DNA from: Mumia sp. zg.B17
GTDB lineage: Bacteria > Actinomycetota > Actinomycetes > Propionibacteriales > Nocardioidaceae
NCBI RefSeq assembly: GCF_019550915.1
Contig: NZ_JAHWCI010000009.1
Span: 231,676 to 295,675 of the forward strand
Length of the DNA: 64,000 nucleotides
Direction of reading: 5' to 3'
In this document: one piece after another, positions 9,274-17,319 of the stretch
Layout of the letters: each line of letters begins with the position of its first letter
How positions within the stretch are numbered: the stretch's first letter is position 1
Notes under the pieces: model-generated
Databases searched by the model: none
What the model was told of the DNA's origin: nothing
What the model saw: the letters and a program-made list of their open reading frames with translations, nothing else
Program-made: the position numbers and the translations under genes

Positions 9274-9972
9274 ATGAACCGCACCGATCGGCTCTACGCG
9301 ATCCGGGAGGAGCTGCGGCGCGCCGGCGCGCGGGGCCGCACCGCCGAGCAGCTGGCCGCGACGTACGAGGTCAGCGTCCGGACGATCAAGCGGGACGTGT
9401 CGGCACTGCAGCAGGGCGGGTTCCCGATCTGGGCGCGGCTGGGCCGTCACGGGGGCTACGTCGTGGACCCGGACGCGACCCTTCCGCCGTTGAACTTCTC
9501 CGAGGCCGAGGTCTCCGGGCTTGCCGCGGCGATCTCCGCGCATCGGGGCGAGCCGTTCGACACCCAGGCGCGCGCCGCCCTCGCCAAGGTGCTCGACGGG
9601 ATGGCGCCACCGACCCGCCTCCGTGCGACCGCTCTCTCCGAGCGGGTGTGGATCGACCGCGCGGACGACACCACCGGCGACGCGCGGTCCCGCCGGGCGG
9701 TGGAGGAGGCGCTCCAGGAGAGGCGCGTGCTCTCGCTGCGTTATCGGGACGGATCGGGGGTCGTCACCGATCGCCGCGTCGATCCGCAGATCCTCGCTTC
9801 GACGCGCGGCTCGTGGTACCTCGTGGCGCACTGCCGCAGGCAGGACGCGCTCCGCTGGTTCCGGCTGGACCGGATCGAGCGTGCGAGGCTCACGGCAGCA
9901 CGTGCCGTCGACCTCCCGGTCGAGAGCATCGGAGCCCCGCCGGCGACCGCGGCACCCGTCGCGGACCTGTGA
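9274..9972 (+). CDS. WYL-domain transcriptional regulator
   Basis: A 232-residue regulator: N-terminal DeoR-like winged HTH (residues 1-60, TAEQLAATYEVSVRTIKRDV), then a WYL domain whose signature is visible as GSWYLVA with flanking basic residues (HCRRQDALRWFRLDRIE). WYL domains bind nucleic-acid-like or other negatively charged ligands, and such proteins often regulate adjacent genes. The start at 9274 (MNRTDRLYAI) is the usual family N terminus; no Shine-Dalgarno is seen, so the mRNA may be leaderless. It faces an alpha/beta hydrolase gene. Confidence 0.88.
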   Translation: MNRTDRLYAIREELRRAGARGRTAEQLAATYEVSVRTIKRDVSALQQGGFPIWARLGRHGGYVVDPDATLPPLNFSEAEVSGLAAAISAHRGEPFDTQARAALAKVLDGMAPPTRLRATALSERVWIDRADDTTGDARSRRAVEEALQERRVLSLRYRDGSGVVTDRRVDPQILASTRGSWYLVAHCRRQDALRWFRLDRIERARLTAARAVDLPVESIGAPPATAAPVADL

Positions 9973-9975
9973 GCG

Positions 9976-10506
9976 TCACTGCGCCATCGCGGCGAGCTTC
10001 TCGACCGTCCTGAGGTTGCGCGCCGTGCCGACGACGCCGGACAGCTTGAGCAGCCGCGGTGCCGTGATCGCACTGCGTGCCACCCCGTCGGCGTAGCGGA
10101 GGTGCAGCTCTCGCCCGATCGGTGCGACGCGGTCGGGCCCGAAGTCGTAGGACTCAAGGGCGCGCACCGCGTCGGCGCTGGGTTCGGAGGCGAGGAACCA
10201 CACGTGGCAGAGCTTTGGCTCGTGGACGTCGTGCGGGTAGGCGTCGCGCGCGGCTCGCAGCTCGGCGGCGGTACGAGGAATGGCGTCCGTCGTGACGCCC
10301 ATCCGGTCGGCGATCCCCGCCTCGAGGGATGCGCCGAAGGCTGCTGGGTCGCCCGGCGGCGTGCAGACGAGGTTGCCGCTGTTCACGTACGTCGCCACGT
10401 CGAGGGCGCCGAGGTCGCTCGCGAGCGTACGCAGGTCTGCCATCGGCACCGTGTGGCCACCGACATTGACGGCCCGCAGGAGGTAGGCGACCTTCTGGGA
10501 CGCCAC
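9976..10506 (-). CDS. DUF1697 domain protein
   Basis: A 176-residue cytoplasmic protein carrying the DUF1697 hallmarks LLRAVNVGG at the N terminus and YVNSGN at about residue 40. The family is widespread in bacteria and has no established function. It is convergent with the WYL regulator (3-bp gap) and directly follows the Gly-rich membrane protein gene on the same strand with a 3-bp gap, so the two may share a transcript. Confidence 0.88.
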   Translation of the reverse strand: MASQKVAYLLRAVNVGGHTVPMADLRTLASDLGALDVATYVNSGNLVCTPPGDPAAFGASLEAGIADRMGVTTDAIPRTAAELRAARDAYPHDVHEPKLCHVWFLASEPSADAVRALESYDFGPDRVAPIGRELHLRYADGVARSAITAPRLLKLSGVVGTARNLRTVEKLAAMAQ

Positions 10507-10509
10507 GGC

Positions 10510-11367
10510 CTAGAAGCCGCCGAAGTCGAACCCGCCGCCGTCTCCGCCGCCGCCCCAGTCGAAGCCGCCACCACCACCGTCGAAGCCGCCGCCGTCACCA
10601 CCAGCATCGCCGCCGGCGTCACCACCAGCGTCGCCGCCAGCATCCCCGCCGCCGTCACCGCCGCCCTCACTGCCGTCGCCGTACTCGGCGGCGGAGAGGC
10701 CGGCGTCGCTGGCGAACATGCCGCCGAGCATCGTGCCCATGAACAGCGCCGGCATGAAGGCGAACGCAGAGAAGTATCCGGCGGCGTACGGCGCGTAGGC
10801 CGGACCGGCCTGCCAGTAGGGAAGGCGCTGCGCGCCGACCATCACCTTGCGGGTGTCGGGCTCGGCGCCCGCCCTGACCCGCTCGGCGTCCAGCGCGCAG
10901 GCGGGGACGTCGCGGACGATGCCGTCGGTGGGGGCGTACTGGACGTCCTCGACCGACAGACCGTGCCGCGGGTCGAAGAAGCAGGGGGAGCGCTTCGCGG
11001 GGAGGGGGTCGCCCACCACCCGCGCCTGGACGCACGCGATGGCGTAGCGCCCGTCTTCCAAGATCTCGGTGACGTGCCGGACATCCTCGGGCTTCTCGAG
11101 GGCATCGACGGCCGTCTTTGCCGACTCGTACGCATCGAGGGCCCGCTGGTAGTCGGCGTTGGCACCCTCGTCGAGGGGTGTCCCGACCAGATCGGCATCG
11201 AGCTTCTGGAGCTCTTCGCCGAGGGCCGTGACGTCCTCGAACGCGGTCTTACGAACCGCTGAAACCTGGTCAGCGAGCTCGGCGCGCTCTCGCGCAACCG
11301 TCTTGCGACGCTCGCTGACCAGGTACAGGGCGATCGCGGCGACGACGACGAGGATTACGAGCTCCAT
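10510..11367 (-). CDS. Membrane-anchored protein with Gly/Asp-rich repeat tail
   Basis: A 285-residue protein of unknown function. Residues 1-17 form a single membrane segment and residues 18-90 a charged, probably coiled-coil helix. A middle domain with two Cys (SPCFFDP and VPACALD) is followed by a short hydrophobic stretch (YFSAFAFMPALFMGTMLGG). The C-terminal 60 residues are a low-complexity tail with repeated GGDA units and FDGGGGGFDWGGGG-type blocks. The tail resembles those of uncharacterised actinobacterial membrane proteins and may mediate assembly or surface contacts, but this is inference. Confidence 0.6.
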   Translation of the reverse strand: MELVILVVVAAIALYLVSERRKTVARERAELADQVSAVRKTAFEDVTALGEELQKLDADLVGTPLDEGANADYQRALDAYESAKTAVDALEKPEDVRHVTEILEDGRYAIACVQARVVGDPLPAKRSPCFFDPRHGLSVEDVQYAPTDGIVRDVPACALDAERVRAGAEPDTRKVMVGAQRLPYWQAGPAYAPYAAGYFSAFAFMPALFMGTMLGGMFASDAGLSAAEYGDGSEGGGDGGGDAGGDAGGDAGGDAGGDGGGFDGGGGGFDWGGGGDGGGFDFGGF

Positions 11368-11391
11368 GTCGTCAGCCTACGCGTTCGGAGG

Positions 11392-11535
11392 TTAAGCGAA
11401 GAGGCTCACGCCACCCGGGCCAACGAGCAGGCCCACGATGATGAGGACGACGCCCCACAGGACCTGGCGACGAACCAGTGCAACGATGCCGGCCACGACG
11501 AGGATGACGGCAAGGATCCAGAGAAGGAAAGACAT
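11392..11535 (-). CDS. GPGG-motif small membrane protein, 47 residues
   Basis: A short ORF starting MSFLLWILAVILVV and ending VGPGGVSLFA. Two hydrophobic helices are separated by an RRQ turn, and the second ends in the GPGG signature of a widespread actinobacterial micro-membrane-protein family. A GGAG ribosome-binding site lies 8 nt before the ATG at 11535. It sits between the L,D-transpeptidase gene and the Gly-rich membrane protein gene on the same strand, 24 bp from the latter. Function unknown. Confidence 0.75.
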   Translation of the reverse strand: MSFLLWILAVILVVAGIVALVRRQVLWGVVLIIVGLLVGPGGVSLFA

Positions 11536-11615
11536 GTCTCTCACTCCGTTCTCCCGGGCCGGGGGGCCCCGGGGCTAGGGGGGTGCGACATCGTCGCCGC
11601 ACGATTGAGAACGCT

Positions 11616-11633
11616 AGCCCCTCCGTGGGGGCT
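11616..11633 (-). terminator. Possible terminator after the L,D-transpeptidase operon
   Basis: AGCCCC and GGGGCT arms with a 6-nt loop lie 42 bp downstream of the transpeptidase stop in the direction of transcription. There is no strong U-tract afterwards, so efficiency is uncertain. The surrounding 11,536-11,674 region otherwise holds only a GC-rich palindrome (about 11,555-11,575) before the GPGG gene. Confidence 0.35.
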
Positions 11634-11674
11634 TGACAGATCGCGGAGGGACTTTTCCTCGAAATCGGGAACTT

Positions 11675-12439
11675 TTAGCGCCCGATCGTTATCAGAGGTA
11701 CACGATCTGCCCGTAGCCATTTTAGAACAAAGCGGATGAACGAGGCTGGAGCGGACACGCATCCGGCGGTCGCGCCCGTGCCGTTCGCGTGGAGGAAGAT
11801 GCCCGACCCGCGATAGCGAACCGCGTTCGGTGGACGGTTGAAGTCGACGACGATCGACCAGACGTAGGCGCGGCGGTAGTCGCGCAGACGCTCCGAGGCG
11901 TTGCGGTTCGAGGCGGGGAGCCACCACCTGAAGCCGCCCGCGCTCTTGTTGCGCAGCGTGTTGTAGGCGCGGGAGCGGTTGTCCTGCACCCAGTAGTCCC
12001 CCTTGCGGACCTTCCTGTACGGCAGAGCCGTTCCGCTCGGTCGGGCGCGGAGTCCGAACGCCTCGGTCATCGTGAACGTCCCGAGCGGCGTCGTGCCCGT
12101 GGACTGCTTGCGCTTGGTCGCGGCGACCAGCCCGCCGTACCCGATGCGTCCGTTGGTGGTGCGCCGCTTGGCGATCCACCGGCCGTCGCGGAGCACCCAG
12201 AACGTGACCCGCGCATGGTACGACCGGGTGCGGTTGACCGTCACCACCTGGCGGGTGCCGGCACGCAGCCGTACGGTCACGCCGTCGAGCCGGACGGTGG
12301 AGGCGGCGCGAGACGCCGCCGCCGGGCTCGCGGCCGAGGACGTCGAGGTGGTCGTGGAGGTCACGGGCGTCGCCGTGGCAGGGATGCCCACGACGAGGGC
12401 AGCGGCGCCGAGCAGCGCGAGGAGGAGTCGTGGCGACAT
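11675..12439 (-). CDS. L,D-transpeptidase (YkuD)-like secreted protein
   Basis: A 254-residue exported protein with an N-terminal signal peptide (MSPRLLLALLGAAALVVG) and an Ala/Ser/Thr linker. The C-terminal YkuD-like domain has the catalytic pair in IFLHANG (His217) and AGCVSAP (Cys227). Enzymes of this fold make 3-3 cross-links in peptidoglycan. The HANG/AGCVSAP form departs from the canonical HG...SxGC(I/V)R because Arg is replaced, so the activity may differ. The ATG at 12439 overlaps the manA stop (TGATG). Confidence 0.75.
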   Translation of the reverse strand: MSPRLLLALLGAAALVVGIPATATPVTSTTTSTSSAASPAAASRAASTVRLDGVTVRLRAGTRQVVTVNRTRSYHARVTFWVLRDGRWIAKRRTTNGRIGYGGLVAATKRKQSTGTTPLGTFTMTEAFGLRARPSGTALPYRKVRKGDYWVQDNRSRAYNTLRNKSAGGFRWWLPASNRNASERLRDYRRAYVWSIVVDFNRPPNAVRYRGSGIFLHANGTGATAGCVSAPASFIRFVLKWLRADRVPLITIGR

Positions 12440-13476
12440 CACCCCACGATGCGCTGGCCGAGGGCTTCGCGCCACCCCTCGCCCGGACGCGCCACGAGCA
12501 CGCGTGCGTCGCCGACCAACCGCCACGGCCCGAAGGCGCTCGGCACCACGAGAGACTGCCCGCCGCCGACCGGCACCGACCCTGCGGCGCCCTCGAGGAC
12601 CCCCGTCCCCGAGAGCACGACGAGCGCGGCGAAGCCCTCCCGGACCTCCGGGGCGTCGTCCGGCCCGGGGGCGAGCAGGTGCAGCCGGAAGTAGGGGTCG
12701 CCCGCCTCCGGGAGGAGGGGGACGGGCGTCGCAACGCGGTCGTCCAGGTCGTGGTGGACGACGAGCTGCTCGAGCGCCTGACCGCTCAGACCCGCGGTCG
12801 AGACGGCTGCCATCGCCTGGTCGAAGCCCAGGCCGAGGTGGGACTCGTCGCGTGTGGAGGTCGTGATCGACCACTCGAGCAGGATCGAGAAGTCGGTCGG
12901 CTCCTGCACCTCGGCGACGAAGACCCCCTCGCCGATCGCGTGCGGCGTGCCGGCCGGGACGAGGAAGGCGTCGCCGGGACGGACGGGGATGCGGTTGAGC
13001 CGGCTCAGCATCCAGTCGCTGTCCTGGGCATCTCGGCGCTCGGCGAGCTCGTCGGGGTCCACGTCGGCGCTCCACCCGAGATAGACCGCCGCGTCGCCGG
13101 TGGCCTCCAGCACGAGCCATGCCTCGGTCTTGCCGTACGGGCAGTCGAGATGGCGCGCTGCGAAGTCACGATCGGGGTGGACGTGGACGGGGAGCCGCTG
13201 GCCGGCGTCGAGCAGCTTGAGCAGGATCCCGGTGTCGCCGCCGATGCTGTCGCCGCCGACCCAGGCGGCGGCGTCTGCCTGGACGAGATCGCGGACCAGC
13301 GTCCCGTCGGCCGTACGGGCGAGGCCGACCTCTGACGAGCCGTCGCGCGCCACCGTCGCGCCCACCCACTCCTCCGGGCAACGTTCGACCGGCGGCAGGC
13401 CCCGGAGGGCGGCGATGCGCGCACCGCCCGCGTAGAAATGGTGGACGAGGTTCGGCTGGAGCAGCTGGGGGGTCAC
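12439..13476 (-). CDS. manA: Mannose-6-phosphate isomerase, class I
   Basis: A 345-residue cupin-fold enzyme interconverting mannose-6-phosphate and fructose-6-phosphate, which feeds mannosylated glycolipid and polysaccharide synthesis. Zinc-site motifs HVHPD (about residue 97) and KTEAW are present, with PAGTPHAIG and EVQEPTDFS from the second cupin strand set. It overlaps the upstream aldo/keto reductase by 4 bp and the downstream transpeptidase by 1 bp. Some related proteins are annotated only as class I-like isomerases; the zinc ligands favour a working enzyme. Confidence 0.88.
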   Translation of the reverse strand: MTPQLLQPNLVHHFYAGGARIAALRGLPPVERCPEEWVGATVARDGSSEVGLARTADGTLVRDLVQADAAAWVGGDSIGGDTGILLKLLDAGQRLPVHVHPDRDFAARHLDCPYGKTEAWLVLEATGDAAVYLGWSADVDPDELAERRDAQDSDWMLSRLNRIPVRPGDAFLVPAGTPHAIGEGVFVAEVQEPTDFSILLEWSITTSTRDESHLGLGFDQAMAAVSTAGLSGQALEQLVVHHDLDDRVATPVPLLPEAGDPYFRLHLLAPGPDDAPEVREGFAALVVLSGTGVLEGAAGSVPVGGGQSLVVPSAFGPWRLVGDARVLVARPGEGWREALGQRIVG

Positions 13477-14396
13477 GGCACTGGCTTACCACGTGCCGCA
13501 GACCACAACGACCACCACTGGTGACGCGTCATCGCCTCTCCGACCGCCTCGGCGTCGGCGCAGGCACGGATGCGGCCGGGGTCGGTCGTGCCGATGACGG
13601 CGACGACGTCCGCAGGGTGCTTGAGGAGCCACCCCAGGACGACGGCCTCCGGCGCGGCCCCGAGCTCGTCGGCGTAGCGGCGGACGAGCGCCGCCGTGGC
13701 CTCGTCCTCCGGCCCTCGCGGCCTTCCCGTGAAGCGCCCCTGGGCCAGCGGCCCGTACGCCTGGACGGTGATGGCGTGGTCGGTGCAGTACTCGAGCGTC
13801 CCCGCCACCGGTGCGTACGCCCGCGCGTCGGGATGGTTGACGAGCACGCCCGCCTCGATGAGGTCGCGGTGGTGCAGACCGAGCTCGACCTGGTCGACCT
13901 CGAGCGGCTGATCGACCGCCGAGCGCAGGTGAGCGATGTGCGACGCGGCCATGTTGGAGACGCCGAAGCCGCGGACCGTGCCCTCGGCCCGCAGCACGTC
14001 GAACGCGTCGGCGATCTCCTCCGGTCGGGCGAGCGGGTCCGGGCGATGCAGGAGCAGGCGGTCGAGCCGATCGATGCCGAGCCGCGCGAGGCTCCCCTCC
14101 ACCGAGGCGAGGATGTGCTCGCGGGACAGGTCGTACGCATTGCCGTTCTCCGCGCCGCCGAGGACGATCCCGCACTTGGTCTGGATCTCGAGCTGGTCCC
14201 GCAGGCCAGGGTTGCGGGCGAGGACGGTCCCGAACACCGACTCCGCGGATCCGCCGCCGTAGATGTCGGCATGGTCGAAGAGACGGATGCCGATGTCGTA
14301 CGCCGTGCGGACCGCGGCCTCTGCGCGGTCGACCTCCTCGTCGGTCGGTGCGGATCCGGCGGACCCGAGTCCCATGCAGCCGTAGGCGAGTCTCAT
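13473..14396 (-). CDS. Aldo/keto reductase
   Basis: A 307-residue NADPH-dependent (alpha/beta)8-barrel oxidoreductase related to the YdhF group. The catalytic tetrad region is seen as DHADIYGGG (Asp, Tyr), TKCG (Lys) and LLLHRPDP (His). The ATG at 14396 (MRLAYGCMGLG) is the natural family start and is preceded by GGATGAGGG; the longer open frame upstream is not protein-like. It is the first gene of an overlapping operon with manA and a transpeptidase. Substrate unknown. Confidence 0.85.
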   Translation of the reverse strand: MRLAYGCMGLGSAGSAPTDEEVDRAEAAVRTAYDIGIRLFDHADIYGGGSAESVFGTVLARNPGLRDQLEIQTKCGIVLGGAENGNAYDLSREHILASVEGSLARLGIDRLDRLLLHRPDPLARPEEIADAFDVLRAEGTVRGFGVSNMAASHIAHLRSAVDQPLEVDQVELGLHHRDLIEAGVLVNHPDARAYAPVAGTLEYCTDHAITVQAYGPLAQGRFTGRPRGPEDEATAALVRRYADELGAAPEAVVLGWLLKHPADVVAVIGTTDPGRIRACADAEAVGEAMTRHQWWSLWSAARGKPVP

Positions 14397-14436
14397 GCCC
14401 TCATCCTGGCCGCTCAGCGCCGCATCGGCTCGCGGC

Positions 14437-16470
14437 TCAGAGGCGGGCGGCCAGCTCCGTCGCCTGGCGGATGGCGCGCTTGGCGTCCAGCTCGGCGGCC
14501 ACGTCGGCGCCACCGATCACGTGCACGCTCACGCCGGCCTCGCGCAGCGGCTCGGCGAGGTCGGCGACCGACTCCTGTCCTGCGCACACCACGACGGTGT
14601 CGACCGCCAGGACCTGCTCGGCGCCGTCCTGGTCGAGGATGTGGAGCCCCGCGTCGTCGACGAACTCGTACGTGACGCCGCCGAGCATGTGGACGCCGGC
14701 GTCCTTGAGCGTGGCGCGGTGGACCCAGCCCGAGGTCTTGGCGAGGCCCTTGCCCAGCGGTGCGTCCTTGCGCTGGAGGAGCCACACCTCTCGCTTCGGC
14801 GGCGCCTTGACCTTGGTTGCGAGGCCCCCGCGCTCGAGCTCGGGGTCGGTCACGCCCCAGCGTGCCATCCACTCGTCGAGGTCCTCGTCCGGCTCGTGGA
14901 GGAGGAACTCGGCGACGTCGAAGCCGATCCCGCCCGCGCCGATGACGGCTACCCTCTCTCCAGCCTCGACGCGGCCCTCGATCACGTCGGGGTACGACGC
15001 CACGCTCGCGTGGTCCAGGCCCTTGATCTCCGGCACCCGAGGGACGACGCCGGTCGCGACGACGACCTCGTCGTACGCCTGAAGGTCGGCGACGGTCGCC
15101 CGGGTCGAGAGCCGCACGTCGACGCCGGTGGTCTCGAGGCGCCGTGCGTAGTAGCGCAGCGTCTCGGCGAACTCCTCCTTGCCGGGGATCCGCTGTGCCA
15201 GCCGGAACTGGCCGCCCACCTGGTCGTCGGCCTCGTACAGGGTCACCTGGTGCCCGCGGTCGGCGATCTCCGTGGCTGCGGCGAGTCCCGCGGGGCCGGC
15301 GCCGACGACGGCGACCCGCTTGCGGCGCGGCTCAGGGACGGGGAGGAGGCGCAGCTCGGTCTCGTAGCCGGCGCGGGGGTTGACCAGGCAGGTCGCGCGC
15401 TGGTTCCTGAAGGTGTGGTCGAGGCAGCCCTGGTTGCAGGCGATGCAGGTGTTGATCTCGTCGGCGCGGCCGGCGGCCGCCTTGTTGACGAACGCGGCGT
15501 CGGCGAGCAGCGGGCGCGCCATCGACACCATGTCGGCCTGGCCGTCGGCGAGGATCTTCTCGGCGATCTCCGGGGTGTTGATGCGGTTCGAGGCGATCAC
15601 CGGGATCCCGACCTCGGGACGCAGCTTGCCGGTCACCCAGGCGAACGCGGCGCGTGGCACCGAGGTGACGATCGTGGGGACGCGGGCCTCGTGCCAGCCG
15701 ATCCCGGTGTTGAGGATCGACGCGCCCGCCTCCTCGAGCTTGCGGGCCAGCTCGACGGTCTCCTCCCAGGTCTGCGCGTCGTCGACGAGGTCGAGCAGCG
15801 AGATCCGGTACTGGACGATGAACTGCTCCGCGGTGGCCTCACGGATGCGGCGGACCACCTCGACGGCGAAGCGCATCCGCTTCGCGGCGGTGCCACCCCA
15901 GGCGTCGGTGCGGTCGTTGGTGCGGGCCGCGAGGAACTGGTTGATGAGGTATCCCTCGGACCCCATGACCTCGACGCCGTCGTAGCCGGCGCGCTGGGCG
16001 AGCAGCGCGGCGCGCACGAAGTCGTGGATCGTCCGCTCGACCTCGCGGGTGCTCATCGCGCTCGGCTTGAACGGGGTGATCGGCGACTTCTTCGCCGAGA
16101 CGCCCTTGGAGAAAGGGGAGTACCCGTACCGGCCGGCGTGCAGCACCTGCATGAGGATGCGGCTGTCGTGGGCGTGGACCGCCTCCGTGACCTCCCGGTG
16201 GCGGTCGGCCAGGCGACGGGATGCCATGGTCGAGCCCATCGGGCTGAGCCAGCCACGCCAGCTCGGGGCGTACCCGCCGGTGACGAGGAGCGCGGTGCCA
16301 CCCTCGGCCCGCTCGGCGAAGTACGCCGCGAGCTTGGAGATGTCGCTCGCCCGGTCCTCGAGCTTGGTGTGCATCGAGCCCATCATCACGCGGTTGCGCA
16401 GCGTGACCCCGCCGACCGTGATCGGGGAGAGGAGGTGCGGGTACGGGGTGGGGGCGGGCTGCTCAGCCAT
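14437..16470 (-). CDS. fadH: NADPH-dependent 2,4-dienoyl-CoA reductase (FadH type)
   Basis: A 677-residue enzyme reducing 2,4-dienoyl-CoA esters during oxidation of unsaturated fatty acids. The N-terminal FMN TIM barrel (residues 1-340, old-yellow-enzyme type) is followed by the 4Fe-4S cysteines CIACNQGC and a later CLVNPRAG. An FAD domain (VVGAGPAGLAAA) and an NADPH domain (VIGAGGIGFDVAE) come next. Domain order and length match E. coli FadH. An AGAGGA ribosome-binding site precedes the ATG at 16470. It stands alone and divergent from a small membrane protein gene. Other multidomain NADH:flavin oxidoreductases are the alternative. Confidence 0.88.
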   Translation of the reverse strand: MAEQPAPTPYPHLLSPITVGGVTLRNRVMMGSMHTKLEDRASDISKLAAYFAERAEGGTALLVTGGYAPSWRGWLSPMGSTMASRRLADRHREVTEAVHAHDSRILMQVLHAGRYGYSPFSKGVSAKKSPITPFKPSAMSTREVERTIHDFVRAALLAQRAGYDGVEVMGSEGYLINQFLAARTNDRTDAWGGTAAKRMRFAVEVVRRIREATAEQFIVQYRISLLDLVDDAQTWEETVELARKLEEAGASILNTGIGWHEARVPTIVTSVPRAAFAWVTGKLRPEVGIPVIASNRINTPEIAEKILADGQADMVSMARPLLADAAFVNKAAAGRADEINTCIACNQGCLDHTFRNQRATCLVNPRAGYETELRLLPVPEPRRKRVAVVGAGPAGLAAATEIADRGHQVTLYEADDQVGGQFRLAQRIPGKEEFAETLRYYARRLETTGVDVRLSTRATVADLQAYDEVVVATGVVPRVPEIKGLDHASVASYPDVIEGRVEAGERVAVIGAGGIGFDVAEFLLHEPDEDLDEWMARWGVTDPELERGGLATKVKAPPKREVWLLQRKDAPLGKGLAKTSGWVHRATLKDAGVHMLGGVTYEFVDDAGLHILDQDGAEQVLAVDTVVVCAGQESVADLAEPLREAGVSVHVIGGADVAAELDAKRAIRQATELAARL

Positions 16471-16496
16471 GGGATCCTCTGGTGTTCACTAGACGG

Positions 16497-16748
16497 GTGA
16501 TCTCTCGTCGTGCTGCGTGGTTCCTGGTGCTGGCCGGGGTGTTCAACATCGTCATCTGGCCGCGGTTCGGGATGGCGGTGTGGGACGACGAGCGAGCGTG
16601 GGAGGGCGCCGTCGGGGACAGCACGCCGACCGGCTTCCTGTGGGTCCACGCGGTGCTGATCGTCGTGGCCGTCTCGATCGCGGTCGGCATCCTGTGGGTG
16701 GCGTTCACGGCGCTCCGGTCGAGGCGGAAGGCGCGCTCGGCTGTTTGA
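16497..16748 (+). CDS. SCO4848-family small membrane protein
   Basis: An 83-residue two-helix membrane protein: helix 1 is WFLVLAGVFNIVIW, then a short charged loop (DDERAWEG), then helix 2 (VHAVLIVVAVSIAVGILWVAF), with a basic C terminus. The layout and the RRAAWFLV start resemble the uncharacterised SCO4848 family of actinobacteria. GTG 16497 gives the family-like N terminus; an in-frame GTG at 16482 would add five residues. Its last 44 bp overlap the convergent PadR gene. Confidence 0.7.
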   Translation: MISRRAAWFLVLAGVFNIVIWPRFGMAVWDDERAWEGAVGDSTPTGFLWVHAVLIVVAVSIAVGILWVAFTALRSRRKARSAV

Positions 16749-17271
16749 GCAGCCGTTCGACCTCCTCGCACCAGTCGAGCCCGGCCTGCTCGAGCAGCAG
16801 ACCTCCACGGAGCACGGCGTACTGCGCGCGCTGGCCGTCGTCGAGCGCATCGGCGTCGGAGAAGTTGCGAGCCTCGTCGGCGCGGTAGTACGCGAGCCGC
16901 TCGCGGTGGGTCTCCGCCCGGCGGCGTACGTCGGCGAGAACGGCGTCGCGGTCGCAGTACGGCAGCCCGCGGAGCTTGACCGCGAAGTCGCTCCGGGAGG
17001 CTTCTGACGGGCTCGGTGTGCGTGACCACTCGAGCAGCGCGGCGTGCCCCGCGCCGGTGATGGCGTACACCTTCTTGTCCGGTCGGCCGTCCTGCGGAAC
17101 CGGGTGCGACTCCACCAGCCCGTCACCCTCCATCCGCCCCAGCACCTTGTAGATCTGCTGGTGGCTGGCCTTCCAGAAGTAGCCGATCGACTTGTCGAAC
17201 CGGCGCGTCAGGTCGTAGCCGCACGCCGATCGTTCGGCGAGCGAGACGAGGATCGCGTGCTCCAGGGCCAT
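16705..17271 (-). CDS. PadR-family transcriptional regulator
   Basis: A 188-residue repressor with the PadR winged helix at residues 1-90 (ILVSLAERSACGYDLTRRFDK, then QIYKVLGRMEGDGLVE) and a C-terminal helical dimerisation domain (Vir_reg type). PadR proteins typically sense phenolics or drugs and repress detoxification genes. A highly symmetric operator lies 14 bp before the start, suggesting autoregulation. The adjacent flavin monooxygenase on the same strand ends just before that operator. Inducer unknown. Confidence 0.88.
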   Translation of the reverse strand: MALEHAILVSLAERSACGYDLTRRFDKSIGYFWKASHQQIYKVLGRMEGDGLVESHPVPQDGRPDKKVYAITGAGHAALLEWSRTPSPSEASRSDFAVKLRGLPYCDRDAVLADVRRRAETHRERLAYYRADEARNFSDADALDDGQRAQYAVLRGGLLLEQAGLDWCEEVERLLKQPSAPSASTGAP

Positions 17272-17284
17272 GTGCCGAGTCTAT

Positions 17285-17315
17285 ATGCAACTCTTTGCAG
17301 TGCAAGCCGTTGCAT
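17285..17315 (-). promoter_or_regulatory. Four-half-site inverted-repeat operator upstream of padR
   Basis: Half-sites TGCAA (17286-17290), TTGCA (17295-17299), TGCAA (17301-17305) and TTGCA (17310-17314) are arranged with gaps of 4, 1 and 4 bp. They form a perfect dyad, and the outer arms extend to ATGCAAC/GTTGCAT. It lies between the monooxygenase stop and the PadR start, where the PadR promoter must be. Binding by PadR itself is the simplest inference. Confidence 0.7.
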
Positions 17316-17319
17316 CGGC

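Noticed and set aside
10560..10680. CRISPR-like short repeats
   Set aside because: They encode in-frame Gly-Gly-Asp-Ala units inside a protein tail; no spacers of constant length and no cas genes.
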